Shown here in pieces: positions 6,342 through 14,885 of a DNA stretch of 23,310 nucleotides. The DNA lies in the NCBI GenBank assembly GCA_023386675.1, contig JAEWJG010000114.1:1-23310 (forward strand), given 5' to 3'. Every line of letters starts with the position of its first letter. The first letter of the stretch is position 1. The translations under genes were made by a program, and so were the position numbers. The notes beneath the pieces are model-generated. The model did not search any database. It saw only the letters and a list, made by a program, of their open reading frames with translations, and was not told the DNA's origin. The stretch is from Actinomycetes bacterium (GTDB taxonomy: Bacteria > Actinomycetota > Actinomycetes > Actinomycetales > Microbacteriaceae).

Positions 6342-6926
6342 ATGAGCCTGACACGGAAGCGCAAGAAGGAGCTCAAGCGACTGCGCAGCGGAGCCGAGGA
6401 GCTGTGGAGTCAGCAGCAGGAGGTCCTGGCCAACGCCAACGCGCTTGCCGCGGCGGCCCGCAAGCAGGCGGCCTACTACACCCGCGAGGAGATCGCGCCC
6501 CGCGTGCGTGAAGGGTACGACCAGTACGTCGTCCCGACGGCACACGCGGCGAAGGACACCGCGGGCCGCTACGCCGGCCAGGCGCGCGAGAAGGTCGTCC
6601 GCGACGTCATCCCGGCCGTCGGCACGGTCGTCGGGACCGCGCTGTCGGTCGTCGACCACGCGCGCGCCGCCCGTTCGGCCGCATTCGCCGGCGACTTCCA
6701 GAAGGCGCGCAAGGAGCTCACGAAGAAGGTCAAGGTGGCTGCTCCCGAGAAGTCGGGCCCCGGCGCCGGCGGCGTCATCGCCATCGGTTTGGGACTTATT
6801 GCGGCCGTCGGCCTGCTCTACGCCGTCTGGCAGACCTTCCGGGCCGACGATGAGCTGTGGGTCGCGGACGAGGAGCCGACGACTCCGGCGTCGACCTCCG
6901 CTTCCGCGACCGACCCGCAGCAGTAA
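6342..6926 (+). CDS. Membrane-anchored helical protein of unknown function
   Basis: 194 aa. Start ATG at 6342 with GGAGGAAC just upstream, a good ribosome site and the reason for this start. Residues 1-45 are a charged, probably coiled-coil helix (RKRKKELKRLRSG, then Gln/Ala-rich), followed by an amphipathic Ala/Arg/Lys-rich region to about 138 with YxxREEIAPRV and VPTAHAAKD segments. A single transmembrane helix follows at about 142-164, then an acidic, Ser/Thr/Pro-rich tail (DDELWVADEEPTT). I do not recognise a catalytic domain. Similar apolipoprotein-like or DUF-type helical proteins occur beside ppiA in Microbacteriaceae. Divergent from ppiA; the PspC-domain gene follows 72 bp downstream on the same strand. 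Confidence 0.85.
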   Translation: MSLTRKRKKELKRLRSGAEELWSQQQEVLANANALAAAARKQAAYYTREEIAPRVREGYDQYVVPTAHAAKDTAGRYAGQAREKVVRDVIPAVGTVVGTALSVVDHARAARSAAFAGDFQKARKELTKKVKVAAPEKSGPGAGGVIAIGLGLIAAVGLLYAVWQTFRADDELWVADEEPTTPASTSASATDPQQ

Positions 6927-6946
6927 CGGCAGACCCTAGGGTCGAT

Positions 6947-6962
6947 TCGGGGGTTTCCCCGA
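6947..6962. other. Short perfect hairpin between the helical membrane protein and the PspC gene
   Basis: TCGGGG-GTTT-CCCCGA: a 6-bp stem and tetraloop 21 bp after the upstream stop. No T-run follows on the plus strand, so it is a weak terminator candidate at best; it also lies where a PspC-gene promoter or operator could be. Confidence 0.3.
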
Positions 6963-6998
6963 TGGCGATGGATCGCGCCCGCTGCGAAGCTGAAGAGC

Positions 6999-7199
6999 AT
7001 GAACACTCTCTTCCGCCCTCGTGACGGGCGGATCCTCGCCGGCGTCTGCGCCGGCCTGGCCGTGCGGTTCGGCCTGCGCCCGTGGACAGTGCGCATCATC
7101 TTCCTGCTGTCGTGCCTGCTCCCCGGTCCGCAGTTCCTTGCCTACATCGTGCTGTGGATCCTCATGCCCGGCGAGCAGCGGAGAGCCGCGAGCGCCTAG
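6999..7199 (+). CDS. PspC domain protein
   Basis: 66 aa, essentially a single PspC domain: GRILAGVCAGLAVRFGLRPWTVRIIF, then a hydrophobic helix LLSCLLPGPQFLAYIVLWILMP. PspC family proteins are small membrane proteins linked to the phage-shock or envelope-stress response. ATG at 6999 is preceded by GAAG in gctgaagagc, a weak ribosome site. The stop TAG shares the CTAG tetranucleotide with the stop of the convergent Nudix gene. No other psp gene is nearby, so a specific stress role is inferred only from family. Confidence 0.9.
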   Translation: MNTLFRPRDGRILAGVCAGLAVRFGLRPWTVRIIFLLSCLLPGPQFLAYIVLWILMPGEQRRAASA

Positions 7200-7618
7200 G
7201 CCCGCGTCAGCCCGGCCAGCCCGAGCGCGATGTCGACCAGGTCCACGCGTCGCCTCGGGAGGCTCCCGATCCGGAACCACGCCGCCTCGTCGGTGGTGCC
7301 GTCGAGCTCGTTCGCGAGGGTGCCCCCCACGACGCGCGCCCGGTAGATGATTCGGAGCGCGTGGAGCGGCCCGGCCTCGGGGATGAACCGGTGCTCGGCG
7401 GGGATCACCTTGGAGTCGATGCCGAGCAGGTCGCCCGCCTCGGCCGCGTAGCCGGTCTCCTCCGCGATCTCGCGCACGACCGCGTCCGCCGGATCCTCCC
7501 CCGGGTCGATCCCGCCGCCCGGCAGTGTCCACCCCGACCGGCCGCTCTCGTTCCAGTGCGCGAGCAGGATGCGGTCGCCGTCGGTGATGACGCCGTAGGC
7601 CGCGACTCGGATATCCAC
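7196..7618 (-). CDS. Nudix hydrolase (MutT-like)
   Basis: 140 aa, one Nudix domain. The Nudix box at residues 35-57 fits GX5EX7REUXEEXGU: Gly35, Glu41, Arg49, Glu50, Glu53, Glu54, Gly56. These enzymes cleave nucleoside diphosphate-linked substrates, including oxidised nucleotides; the substrate cannot be read from sequence. Start is GTG at 7618, in line with the typical MDIRVAAYGVI beginning; a TAGTGT hexamer ends 6 nt upstream and there is no ribosome site, suggesting a leaderless mRNA. Divergent from the Fpg/Nei glycosylase gene across only 48 bp, so the two may act in the same repair route. Convergent with the PspC gene, overlapping by 4 nt. Confidence 0.93.
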   Translation of the reverse strand: MDIRVAAYGVITDGDRILLAHWNESGRSGWTLPGGGIDPGEDPADAVVREIAEETGYAAEAGDLLGIDSKVIPAEHRFIPEAGPLHALRIIYRARVVGGTLANELDGTTDEAAWFRIGSLPRRRVDLVDIALGLAGLTRA

Positions 7619-7624
7619 CGCCTC

Positions 7625-7659
7625 ACACTACTGCCGTTGTCGGCGGTCAGGGGCAGACT
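7625..7659. promoter_or_regulatory. Back-to-back promoters of the Nudix and Fpg/Nei genes
   Basis: The whole intergenic space is 48 bp. On the minus strand TAGTGT (7625-7630) ends 6 nt before the GTG at 7618; on the plus strand CAGACT (7654-7659) ends 7 nt before the ATG at 7667. Neither side has a ribosome site. The -35 regions would overlap each other's -10, so mutual interference is likely. Confidence 0.4.
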
Positions 7660-7666
7660 AGGGGTG

Positions 7667-8530
7667 ATGCCCGAACTGCCGGAAGTCACCGCCCTCGCCG
7701 CCGATCTCGACCGTCGGCTGAAGGATCGTGTCATCGACCGGCTCAGCATCACCGCCTTCTCGGCGCTGAAGACGTTCGATCCACCCGCAGACGCCCTCCA
7801 CGGCCTGATGATCGACGGCGTCAGCCGGCACGGCAAGTTCCTCGACATCGCCGCGGGCGACCTCCACGTGATCATCCACCTCGCCCGGGCCGGATGGATC
7901 CGGTGGCGCGACAACCCGCCGCCCCGGCCGAGCGGCCGCCTGGGCAAGGGCCCGCTGGCCGCACGGCTGGTCCTGGATGACGGCTCCGGTCTCGACATCA
8001 CCGAGGCAGGAACGAAGAAGAGCCTTGCGATCTACGTGGTGCCCGATCCGTCCGAGGTGCCGGGCGTCGCGCGCCTCGGTCCGGACCCTCTCGACGCCGC
8101 GTTCACCGAGGAGGTGTTCGCCGGCATCCTGGCCGAGCAGGGCCGCGCCCAGATCAAGGGCGTGCTTCGCAATCAGTCCCTGATCGCCGGGATCGGCAAC
8201 GCGTACTCGGACGAGATTCTGCACGTGGCGAAGATGTCGCCGTACAAGCCGGCCAACATGGCTCCAGAAGACGTCGGTCGTCTCTACGACGCGGTCCAGT
8301 CGACGCTGCGCGAAGCGCTGGCCCGCGCGGACGGCTTGGCCGCCTCGGAGCTGAAGAGCGAGAAGAAGTCCAACCTGCGCGTCCACGGCCGCACCGGCGA
8401 ACCGTGTCCGGTGTGCGGAGACACCATCCGCCAGGTCATCTTCCACGACTCGACGTTCCAGTACTGCCCTACCTGTCAGACCGGCGGCAAGCCGCTCGCC
8501 GACCGGGTGCTGAGCCGGCTGCTCAAGTAA
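7667..8530 (+). CDS. Fpg/Nei family DNA glycosylase/AP lyase
   Basis: 287 aa. Begins MPELPEV, so Pro2 (the Schiff-base nucleophile after Met removal) and Glu3 are intact. Lys57 in RHGKF, the H2TH region with GIGNAYSDEIL (Asn178), and a C-terminal Cys4 zinc finger (C247, C250, C267, C270) are present. The family excises oxidised bases such as 8-oxoguanine or oxidised pyrimidines and cuts the abasic site. Unusual: the zinc-finger loop reads CQTGGK where classic Fpg ends with CQR, so the phosphate-binding arginine is not in its usual place. ATG at 7667 is fixed by the required N-terminal Pro2. The gene converges on the rhodanese gene with abutting stop codons. Fpg versus Nei specificity is open. 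Confidence 0.93.
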   Translation: MPELPEVTALAADLDRRLKDRVIDRLSITAFSALKTFDPPADALHGLMIDGVSRHGKFLDIAAGDLHVIIHLARAGWIRWRDNPPPRPSGRLGKGPLAARLVLDDGSGLDITEAGTKKSLAIYVVPDPSEVPGVARLGPDPLDAAFTEEVFAGILAEQGRAQIKGVLRNQSLIAGIGNAYSDEILHVAKMSPYKPANMAPEDVGRLYDAVQSTLREALARADGLAASELKSEKKSNLRVHGRTGEPCPVCGDTIRQVIFHDSTFQYCPTCQTGGKPLADRVLSRLLK

Positions 8531-8965
8531 TCAGCAGGCGCAGTCGATCGCGCCGAGCGGCGCCGTGAGGTCGTCGATCGTGCGCACGACCGGACCCTGC
8601 TCATCCACCACCGGGTATCCCTCTCGGGCCCAGTACTCAAAGCCGCCGATCATCTCGCGCACGTCGTAGCCGAGCAGGGAGAAGGCGAGCGCGGCCCGGG
8701 TCGAGCCGTTGCATCCCGGGCCCCAGCAGTACACCACGACCGGGGTTCCCTCGGCGACGAGCGAGCGCGCCCGGTCGGCGATCTCGGCCGTCGGCAGATG
8801 CACGGCCCCCACGACCCGCCCCTGTCGCCAGGCCGCCTCACCGCGGGAGTCGATCAGCACGAAGCGCTCTCCCGCATCCATGGCGGCTTTCACATCGGAG
8901 GGATCGGTCTCGAACTGCAACTTGGCGGCGAAGTGGCGGGTGGCTTCGGAGGTCGTCGTCATCAT
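8531..8965 (-). CDS. Rhodanese-like domain protein
   Basis: 144 aa, one rhodanese domain. Features: VLIDSRGEAAWRQGRVVGAVHLP at 36-58, then VVVYCWGPGCNGSTRAA with the likely nucleophile Cys80 and a second cysteine at 85, and MIGGFEYWAREGYPV near 105. Rhodaneses transfer sulfane sulfur through a cysteine persulfide. A C-terminal DCAC adds two more cysteines (142, 144) and could take part in persulfide relay or metal binding. The start is either of two adjacent ATGs at 8965 or 8962; a -35/-10 pair sits right before the first, so it is favoured. Divergent from the AsnC-type regulator. The physiological acceptor is not known. Confidence 0.93.
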   Translation of the reverse strand: MMTTTSEATRHFAAKLQFETDPSDVKAAMDAGERFVLIDSRGEAAWRQGRVVGAVHLPTAEIADRARSLVAEGTPVVVYCWGPGCNGSTRAALAFSLLGYDVREMIGGFEYWAREGYPVVDEQGPVVRTIDDLTAPLGAIDCAC

Positions 8966-8971
8966 GCCCCG

Positions 8972-9000
8972 AGCCTAGGAAGTCCGACGTCGAGAGTGAA
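8972..9000 (-). promoter_or_regulatory. Promoter of the rhodanese gene
   Basis: Minus-strand TTCACT (8995-9000) and TAGGCT (8972-8977) separated by 17 bp; the -10 ends 6 nt before the ATG at 8965, so the transcript starts at the start codon. The -35 is 4/6 to TTGACA. Confidence 0.55.
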
Positions 9001-9006
9001 CAGACG

Positions 9007-9038
9007 ATCGACGGCGCTCTCTCTGTTGCGCCGTCGAT
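9007..9038. promoter_or_regulatory. Perfect 11-bp inverted repeat, likely operator of the AsnC-type regulator
   Basis: ATCGACGGCGC (9007-9017) and GCGCCGTCGAT (9028-9038) with a 10-nt spacer; arm centres are 21 bp apart, two helical turns. It covers the -35 region of the AsnC gene and lies just beyond the -35 of the divergent rhodanese gene. Lrp/AsnC proteins usually autoregulate from such sites, so this is the best operator candidate in the window. Binding is inferred. Confidence 0.6.
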
Positions 9039-9045
9039 TCCGTGC

Positions 9046-9051
9046 CAGAAT
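9046..9051 (+). promoter_or_regulatory. -10 element of the AsnC-type regulator gene
   Basis: CAGAAT, ending 6 nt before the ATG at 9058, with no ribosome site in between; predicted leaderless. The -35 position falls inside the inverted repeat. Confidence 0.45.
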
Positions 9052-9057
9052 CGCCGC

Positions 9058-9522
9058 ATGGCCGTCACTCTCCCGTTCACCGCCGACAACGTCGATCGCG
9101 CGCTCCTCGCCGAGCTGCAGCGGGACGGTCGCCAGTCGGTCGCCGAGCTGGCGCGCCGCGTCCACATGTCGAACAGTGCCGTGGCCGAGCGCATCCGACG
9201 GCTCGAGGAAGCGGGCGTCATCGCGGGCTACCGCGCGGTGATCGACCCCGACCGGTTGGGCTACGGCATCCTCGCGTTCCTGCGGCTCCGCTACCCGAGC
9301 AGCCAGTACCAGCCGCTGCACGACCTGCTCTCCGACATCCCCGAGGTCGTCGAGGCGCACCACGTCACCGGGGACGACTGCTTCATCCTGAAGGTCGTCG
9401 CGACGTCGATGCGTCACCTGGAGCAGGTCAGCGGGCGGGTCGGGACGCTCGGGAGCGTGACGACGAGCGTGTCGTACTCGAGCCCGTTCCCGGCGCGGCC
9501 GATCGTGCCGCCGGGAGACTGA
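9058..9522 (+). CDS. Lrp/AsnC family transcriptional regulator
   Basis: 154 aa, full length for the family. N-terminal winged helix-turn-helix: DNVDRALLAELQRDGRQS, then SVAELARRVHMSNSAVAERIRRLEEAGVI at about 27-55. The C-terminal RAM effector domain spans about 68-144, with the family pattern GDDCFILKV at 105-113 where amino acid ligands bind. Such regulators bind DNA as dimers or octamers and often control amino acid genes and themselves. The divergent rhodanese gene and the inverted repeat between them suggest those are its targets, which is inferred. ATG at 9058 fits both the family N-terminus and the promoter position. Ends 15 bp from the tRNA-Ala gene on the other strand. Confidence 0.95.
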   Translation: MAVTLPFTADNVDRALLAELQRDGRQSVAELARRVHMSNSAVAERIRRLEEAGVIAGYRAVIDPDRLGYGILAFLRLRYPSSQYQPLHDLLSDIPEVVEAHHVTGDDCFILKVVATSMRHLEQVSGRVGTLGSVTTSVSYSSPFPARPIVPPGD

Positions 9523-9537
9523 GAGAAGAGGAAGGGG

Positions 9538-9610
9538 TGGAGCCTAGGAGATTCGAACTCCTGACATCCTGCTTGCAAAGCAGGCGCTCTACCAACTGAG
9601 CTAAGGCCCC
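9538..9610 (-). tRNA. tRNA-Ala (anticodon TGC)
   Basis: 73-nt cloverleaf read on the minus strand: acceptor GGGGCCT/AGGCTCC, D-arm AGCTCAGTTGGTAGAGC, anticodon stem-loop CCTGCTTTGCAAGCAGG with anticodon TGC (plus positions 9575-9577), T-arm GTTCGAATC, discriminator A. The bases after the discriminator read CCC, so CCA is not encoded here. Confidence 0.97.
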
Positions 9611-9638
9611 GGGGTGGTCCGCGTCGAAGACGCAGTGG

Positions 9639-9712
9639 TGGGGATACGAGGACTTGAACCTCGGACCTCTTCGTTATCAGCGAAGCGCTCTAACCGCCTG
9701 AGCTATATCCCC
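9639..9712 (-). tRNA. tRNA-Ile (anticodon GAT)
   Basis: 74-nt cloverleaf on the minus strand: acceptor GGGGATA/TATCCCC, D-arm AGCTCAGGCGGTTAGAGC, anticodon GAT (plus 9676-9678), T-arm GTTCAAGTC, discriminator A. A CCA tail is encoded at 9636-9638, in contrast to the tRNA-Ala gene 28 bp further along. The Ile-Ala pair downstream of gyrA and the DUF3566 gene is conserved in many actinobacteria. Confidence 0.97.
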
Positions 9713-9727
9713 GAATGGGCAGATACG

Positions 9728-9757
9728 AGACTACCCGATCGGCTTAGGTATTGCGAA
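9728..9757 (-). promoter_or_regulatory. Possible promoter of the tRNA-Ile/tRNA-Ala pair
   Basis: Minus-strand TTCGCA (9752-9757) and TAGTCT (9728-9733) with an 18-bp spacer, start near 9721, a leader of about 9 nt. The hexamers are imperfect. Read-through from the DUF3566 gene 50 bp upstream is an alternative. Confidence 0.35.
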
Positions 9758-9762
9758 ATCGG

Positions 9763-10176
9763 TCAGTTGTTGGTGAACCCGACCAGCAGGCCGCCGGTGA
9801 TCTTCACCGAGAGGTTGTAGAGCAGGGCGAACACAGCGCCGAGAGCGGTCACCACGACGATGTCGAGGATGGCCACGATGAGCGAGAAGCCCATGACTTG
9901 GCCGAGGCCGAGGATCGAGCGGAGGTCGCTGCCGCCGGCGCCGGAGATGTCCTTGAACAGGCTGTTCACCTGGTCGAAGATGCCCGTGCGGTCGAGCACC
10001 GTCCAGACGAGGAACGTGCCGACGATCGCGATGATCGCCAGGCAGATGCCCGCGAGGAACGACAGCTTCACGGTCGACCAGAAGTCGATGTAGACCAGCT
10101 TCAGCCGCACCTGCTTGGCGGATGCGGGTCGGCGGGACGACTTCTTGGCGAGCTTGTCGGCGACGCTACTGCTCAT
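9763..10176 (-). CDS. DUF3566 transmembrane protein downstream of gyrA
   Basis: 137 aa. Polar basic N-terminus (ADKLAKKSSRRPASAKQVRL), then a first transmembrane helix at about 38-61 (LSFLAGICLAIIAIVGTFLVW), a loop with VNSLFKDI, and a second hydrophobic stretch at about 95-122. DUF3566 proteins follow gyrA in many actinobacteria (the CwsA-side neighbour Rv0007 in mycobacteria) and are thought to relate to envelope or division, but the role is not established. The ATG at 10176 overlaps the end of gyrA by 11 nt, with a GGAAGGAAG ribosome site inside gyrA, so translation is likely coupled. Confidence 0.92.
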   Translation of the reverse strand: MSSSVADKLAKKSSRRPASAKQVRLKLVYIDFWSTVKLSFLAGICLAIIAIVGTFLVWTVLDRTGIFDQVNSLFKDISGAGGSDLRSILGLGQVMGFSLIVAILDIVVVTALGAVFALLYNLSVKITGGLLVGFTNN

Positions 10177-12715
10177 CTACGGTTTCTTCCTTCCCGACCG
10201 CCTCGGCATCCTCCGTGAGAGAAGAGGATTCGAGGTCGCGTTCGGTGTTCTTCGCCAGAGCGATGATCTTGTCCGACTCGGCGAAACGTGCAAAGACGAC
10301 ACCCATGGTGTCACGGCCCTTGGCGGGTACCTCGGCCACGGCAGAGCGTACCACCTTGCCGCTGGCAAGAACCACAAGGACCTCGTCGTCCTCACCGACG
10401 ATGAGAGCTCCCACCAGGTCGCCACGGTCATCGTTCAGCTTGGCCACCTTGATGCCCAGACCGCCACGGTTCTGCAGACGGTACTGGTCCGCGCCCGTGC
10501 GCTTCGCGTAGCCGCCCTCGGTCACGACGAACACATAGCCCTCGTCGGACACGACCGACGCGTCGAGCAGGCTGTCCTCGCCGCGGAAGTGCATCCCGAT
10601 CACGCCGGAGGTCGAACGACCCATCGGCCGCAGCGCCTCATCGGACGCGGTGAACCGGATGGACATGCCCTTGCGCGAGACGAGCAGGAGGTCGGAGTCC
10701 TCCTCCACGAGCAGCGCGGAGACCAGCTCGTCCCCCTCGCGGAGCTTGATCGCGATGATGCCACCGGTGCGGTTCGTGTCGTACTCCGACAGCGCCGTCT
10801 TCTTGATCAGGCCTTCGCGGGTCGCGAGCACCAGGTACTTGGCGGCTTCGTAGTCGCGGATGTCGAGGATCTCGGCGATCTGCTCATCCGGCTGCAGGGC
10901 GAGCAGGTTGGCGACGTGCTGACCCTTCGCGTCGCGGCCGGCCTCCTGGACCTCGTAGGTCTTCGCACGGTAGACGCGACCCTGGTTGGTGAAGAAGAGG
11001 AGCCAGTGATGCGTGGTCGTGACGAAGAAGTGGTCGACCACATCCTCGCCGCGCAGCTGCGCGCCCTTCACGCCCTTGCCGCCGCGGTGCTGGCTGCGGT
11101 AGTTGTCGCTGCGCGTGCGCTTGATGTACCCGCCGCGCGTCACGGTGACCACCATCTCCTCTTCGGGGATGAGGTCCTCCATGCTCATGTCGCCGTCGTA
11201 GCCGAACATGATCTCGGTGCGGCGGTCGTCGCCGAACCGGTCGACGATCTCGGTCAGCTCCTCGCTGACGATCGAGCGCTGGCGCGCCGGGTCGCCGAGG
11301 ATGTCGTTGTACTCGGCGATCTGCTTCTCGATCGCCTCGGCCTCCTCCATGATCTTCTGGCGCTCGAGGGCGGCGAGGCGACGAAGCTGCATCGCGAGGA
11401 TGGCGTCCGCCTGCACGTCGTCGACGTCGAGCAGGCCCTTCAGCCCCTCGCGGGCGTCGTCCACGGTCGCGGACCGGCGGATGAGGGCGATGACCTCGTC
11501 CAGCGCATCCAGCGCCTTGAGGTAGCCGCGCAGGATGTGCGCCCGCTCCTCCGCCTTGCGCAGACGGAAACGCGTGCGCCGGACGATGACCTCGATCTGG
11601 TGCTCGACCCATGCCGTGATGAAACCGTCGAGCGACAGCGTGCGCGGCACGTTGTCCACGATGGCGAGCATGTTCGCGCCGAAGTTCTCCTGCAGCTGTG
11701 TGTGCTTGTACAGGTTGTTCAGCACGACCTTGGCCACGGCGTCGCGCTTGAGCACGATGACGAGGCGCTGGCCGGTGCGGCCGGAGGTCTCGTCGCGGAT
11801 GTCGGCGATGCCGCCGATCCGGCCCTCCTTGACGAGGTCCGCGATCTTGATCGCCAGGTTGTCCGGGTTCACCTGGTACGGCAGCTCGGTGACCACGAGG
11901 CACACGCGGCCCTGGATCTCCTCGATGTTGACGACCGCGCGCATGGTGATAGAACCGCGTCCGGTGCGGTAGGCGTCGTGGATGCCCTTGGTGCCGAGGA
12001 TCTGCGCCCCGGTCGGGAAGTCCGGTCCCTTGATCCGTTTGATGAGCTCCTCGAGAAGCTCCTCGCGCGGGGCATCCGGGTTCTCGAGGTGCCACAGGGC
12101 GCCGGCCGCGACCTCACGCAGGTTGTGCGGCGGGATGTTCGTGGCCATGCCGACCGCGATGCCGACCGAGCCGTTGACGAGCAGGTTCGGGAAGCGGCTC
12201 GGGAGCACGGCCGGCTCCTGGGTGCGTCCGTCGTAGTTGTCCTGGAAGTCGACGGTCTCCTCGTCGATGTCGCGGACCATCTCCAGGGCCAGCGGAGCCA
12301 TCTTCGTCTCGGTGTACCGCGGGGCCGCGGCGCCGTCGTTGCCCGGCGATCCGAAGTTGCCCTGGCCGAGTGCCAGCGGGTAGCGGAGGCTCCACGGCTG
12401 CACCAGGCGGACGAGCGCGTCGTAGATGGCCGAGTCACCGTGCGGGTGGAATTGACCCATCACGTCTCCGACGACGCGGGCGCACTTCGAGAACGCCTTG
12501 TCGGGACGGTATCCGCCGTCGAACATCGCGTAGATCACGCGGCGGTGCACGGGCTTGAGTCCGTCGCGCACCTCCGGCAGCGCGCGGCCGATGATGACCG
12601 ACATCGCGTAGTCGAGGTACGACCGCTGCATCTCCGACTGCAGGTCGACCTGGTCGATCCTGCCGTGGATGCCGAAGCCGGCTCCGTCGCCCGACACGTT
12701 CTCTTCGTCCGTCAC
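10166..12715 (-). CDS. gyrA: DNA gyrase subunit A
   Basis: 849 aa, no intein. Cuts and reseals double-stranded DNA in the gyrase heterotetramer that introduces negative supercoils. Seen: HRRVIYAMFDGGYRPD, quinolone-resistance region HPHGDSAIYD at 90-99 with Ser95 and Asp99 (E. coli Ser83 and Asp87 equivalents, the susceptible-type residues; mycobacteria have Ala here), catalytic Tyr134 in PRYTE, and the GyrA-box QHRGGKG at the start of the C-terminal beta-pinwheel. The tail is acidic and Glu-rich. Start is GTG at 12715 with GAGAAG close upstream; MTDEENVSGD agrees with relatives. Lies 43 bp after gyrB, so one operon, and overlaps the DUF3566 gene. Confidence 0.98.
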   Translation of the reverse strand: MTDEENVSGDGAGFGIHGRIDQVDLQSEMQRSYLDYAMSVIIGRALPEVRDGLKPVHRRVIYAMFDGGYRPDKAFSKCARVVGDVMGQFHPHGDSAIYDALVRLVQPWSLRYPLALGQGNFGSPGNDGAAAPRYTETKMAPLALEMVRDIDEETVDFQDNYDGRTQEPAVLPSRFPNLLVNGSVGIAVGMATNIPPHNLREVAAGALWHLENPDAPREELLEELIKRIKGPDFPTGAQILGTKGIHDAYRTGRGSITMRAVVNIEEIQGRVCLVVTELPYQVNPDNLAIKIADLVKEGRIGGIADIRDETSGRTGQRLVIVLKRDAVAKVVLNNLYKHTQLQENFGANMLAIVDNVPRTLSLDGFITAWVEHQIEVIVRRTRFRLRKAEERAHILRGYLKALDALDEVIALIRRSATVDDAREGLKGLLDVDDVQADAILAMQLRRLAALERQKIMEEAEAIEKQIAEYNDILGDPARQRSIVSEELTEIVDRFGDDRRTEIMFGYDGDMSMEDLIPEEEMVVTVTRGGYIKRTRSDNYRSQHRGGKGVKGAQLRGEDVVDHFFVTTTHHWLLFFTNQGRVYRAKTYEVQEAGRDAKGQHVANLLALQPDEQIAEILDIRDYEAAKYLVLATREGLIKKTALSEYDTNRTGGIIAIKLREGDELVSALLVEEDSDLLLVSRKGMSIRFTASDEALRPMGRSTSGVIGMHFRGEDSLLDASVVSDEGYVFVVTEGGYAKRTGADQYRLQNRGGLGIKVAKLNDDRGDLVGALIVGEDDEVLVVLASGKVVRSAVAEVPAKGRDTMGVVFARFAESDKIIALAKNTERDLESSSLTEDAEAVGKEETVDEQ

Positions 12716-12758
12716 AGTCTTCTCTTTCTCTCAGTACCCCGTCTCCGCCGCTCGCGCG

Positions 12759-14762
<2,004 letters not shown>

Positions 14763-14802
14763 ATGAAATTAGGCTCCTGACCGCACTCAGTAGTGACTCT
14801 CC

Positions 14803-14811
14803 ATTCTACCA
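14803..14811 (-). promoter_or_regulatory. Extended -10 promoter of gyrB
   Basis: TGGTAGAAT on the minus strand (TG one base before TAGAAT). Start near 14796 gives a leader of about 34 nt including the ribosome site. No good -35 at 17 bp, as expected for an extended -10; TTGACC lies only 12 bp upstream. Gyrase promoters are often supercoiling-sensitive. Confidence 0.55.
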
Positions 14812-14885
14812 AGAGCCGGGGGTCAAAAGTCCCGCAAACGGCCTTCTGACGCATTTTCTGCGCGAGGGCGACCTCTTTTGTGGCC

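Noticed and set aside
4674..6926. Open frame of about 750 codons on the plus strand running into the helical membrane protein gene
   Set aside because: The upstream part is antisense to rhomboid and ppiA and begins inside the DnaA-box cluster. Only the part from the ATG at 6342, which has a ribosome site, is real.
9489..9515. CCCGGCG/CGCCGGG inverted repeat at the end of the AsnC gene, considered as a terminator
   Set aside because: Inside coding sequence, 13-nt loop and no T-run on either strand; probably codon-driven GC pairing.
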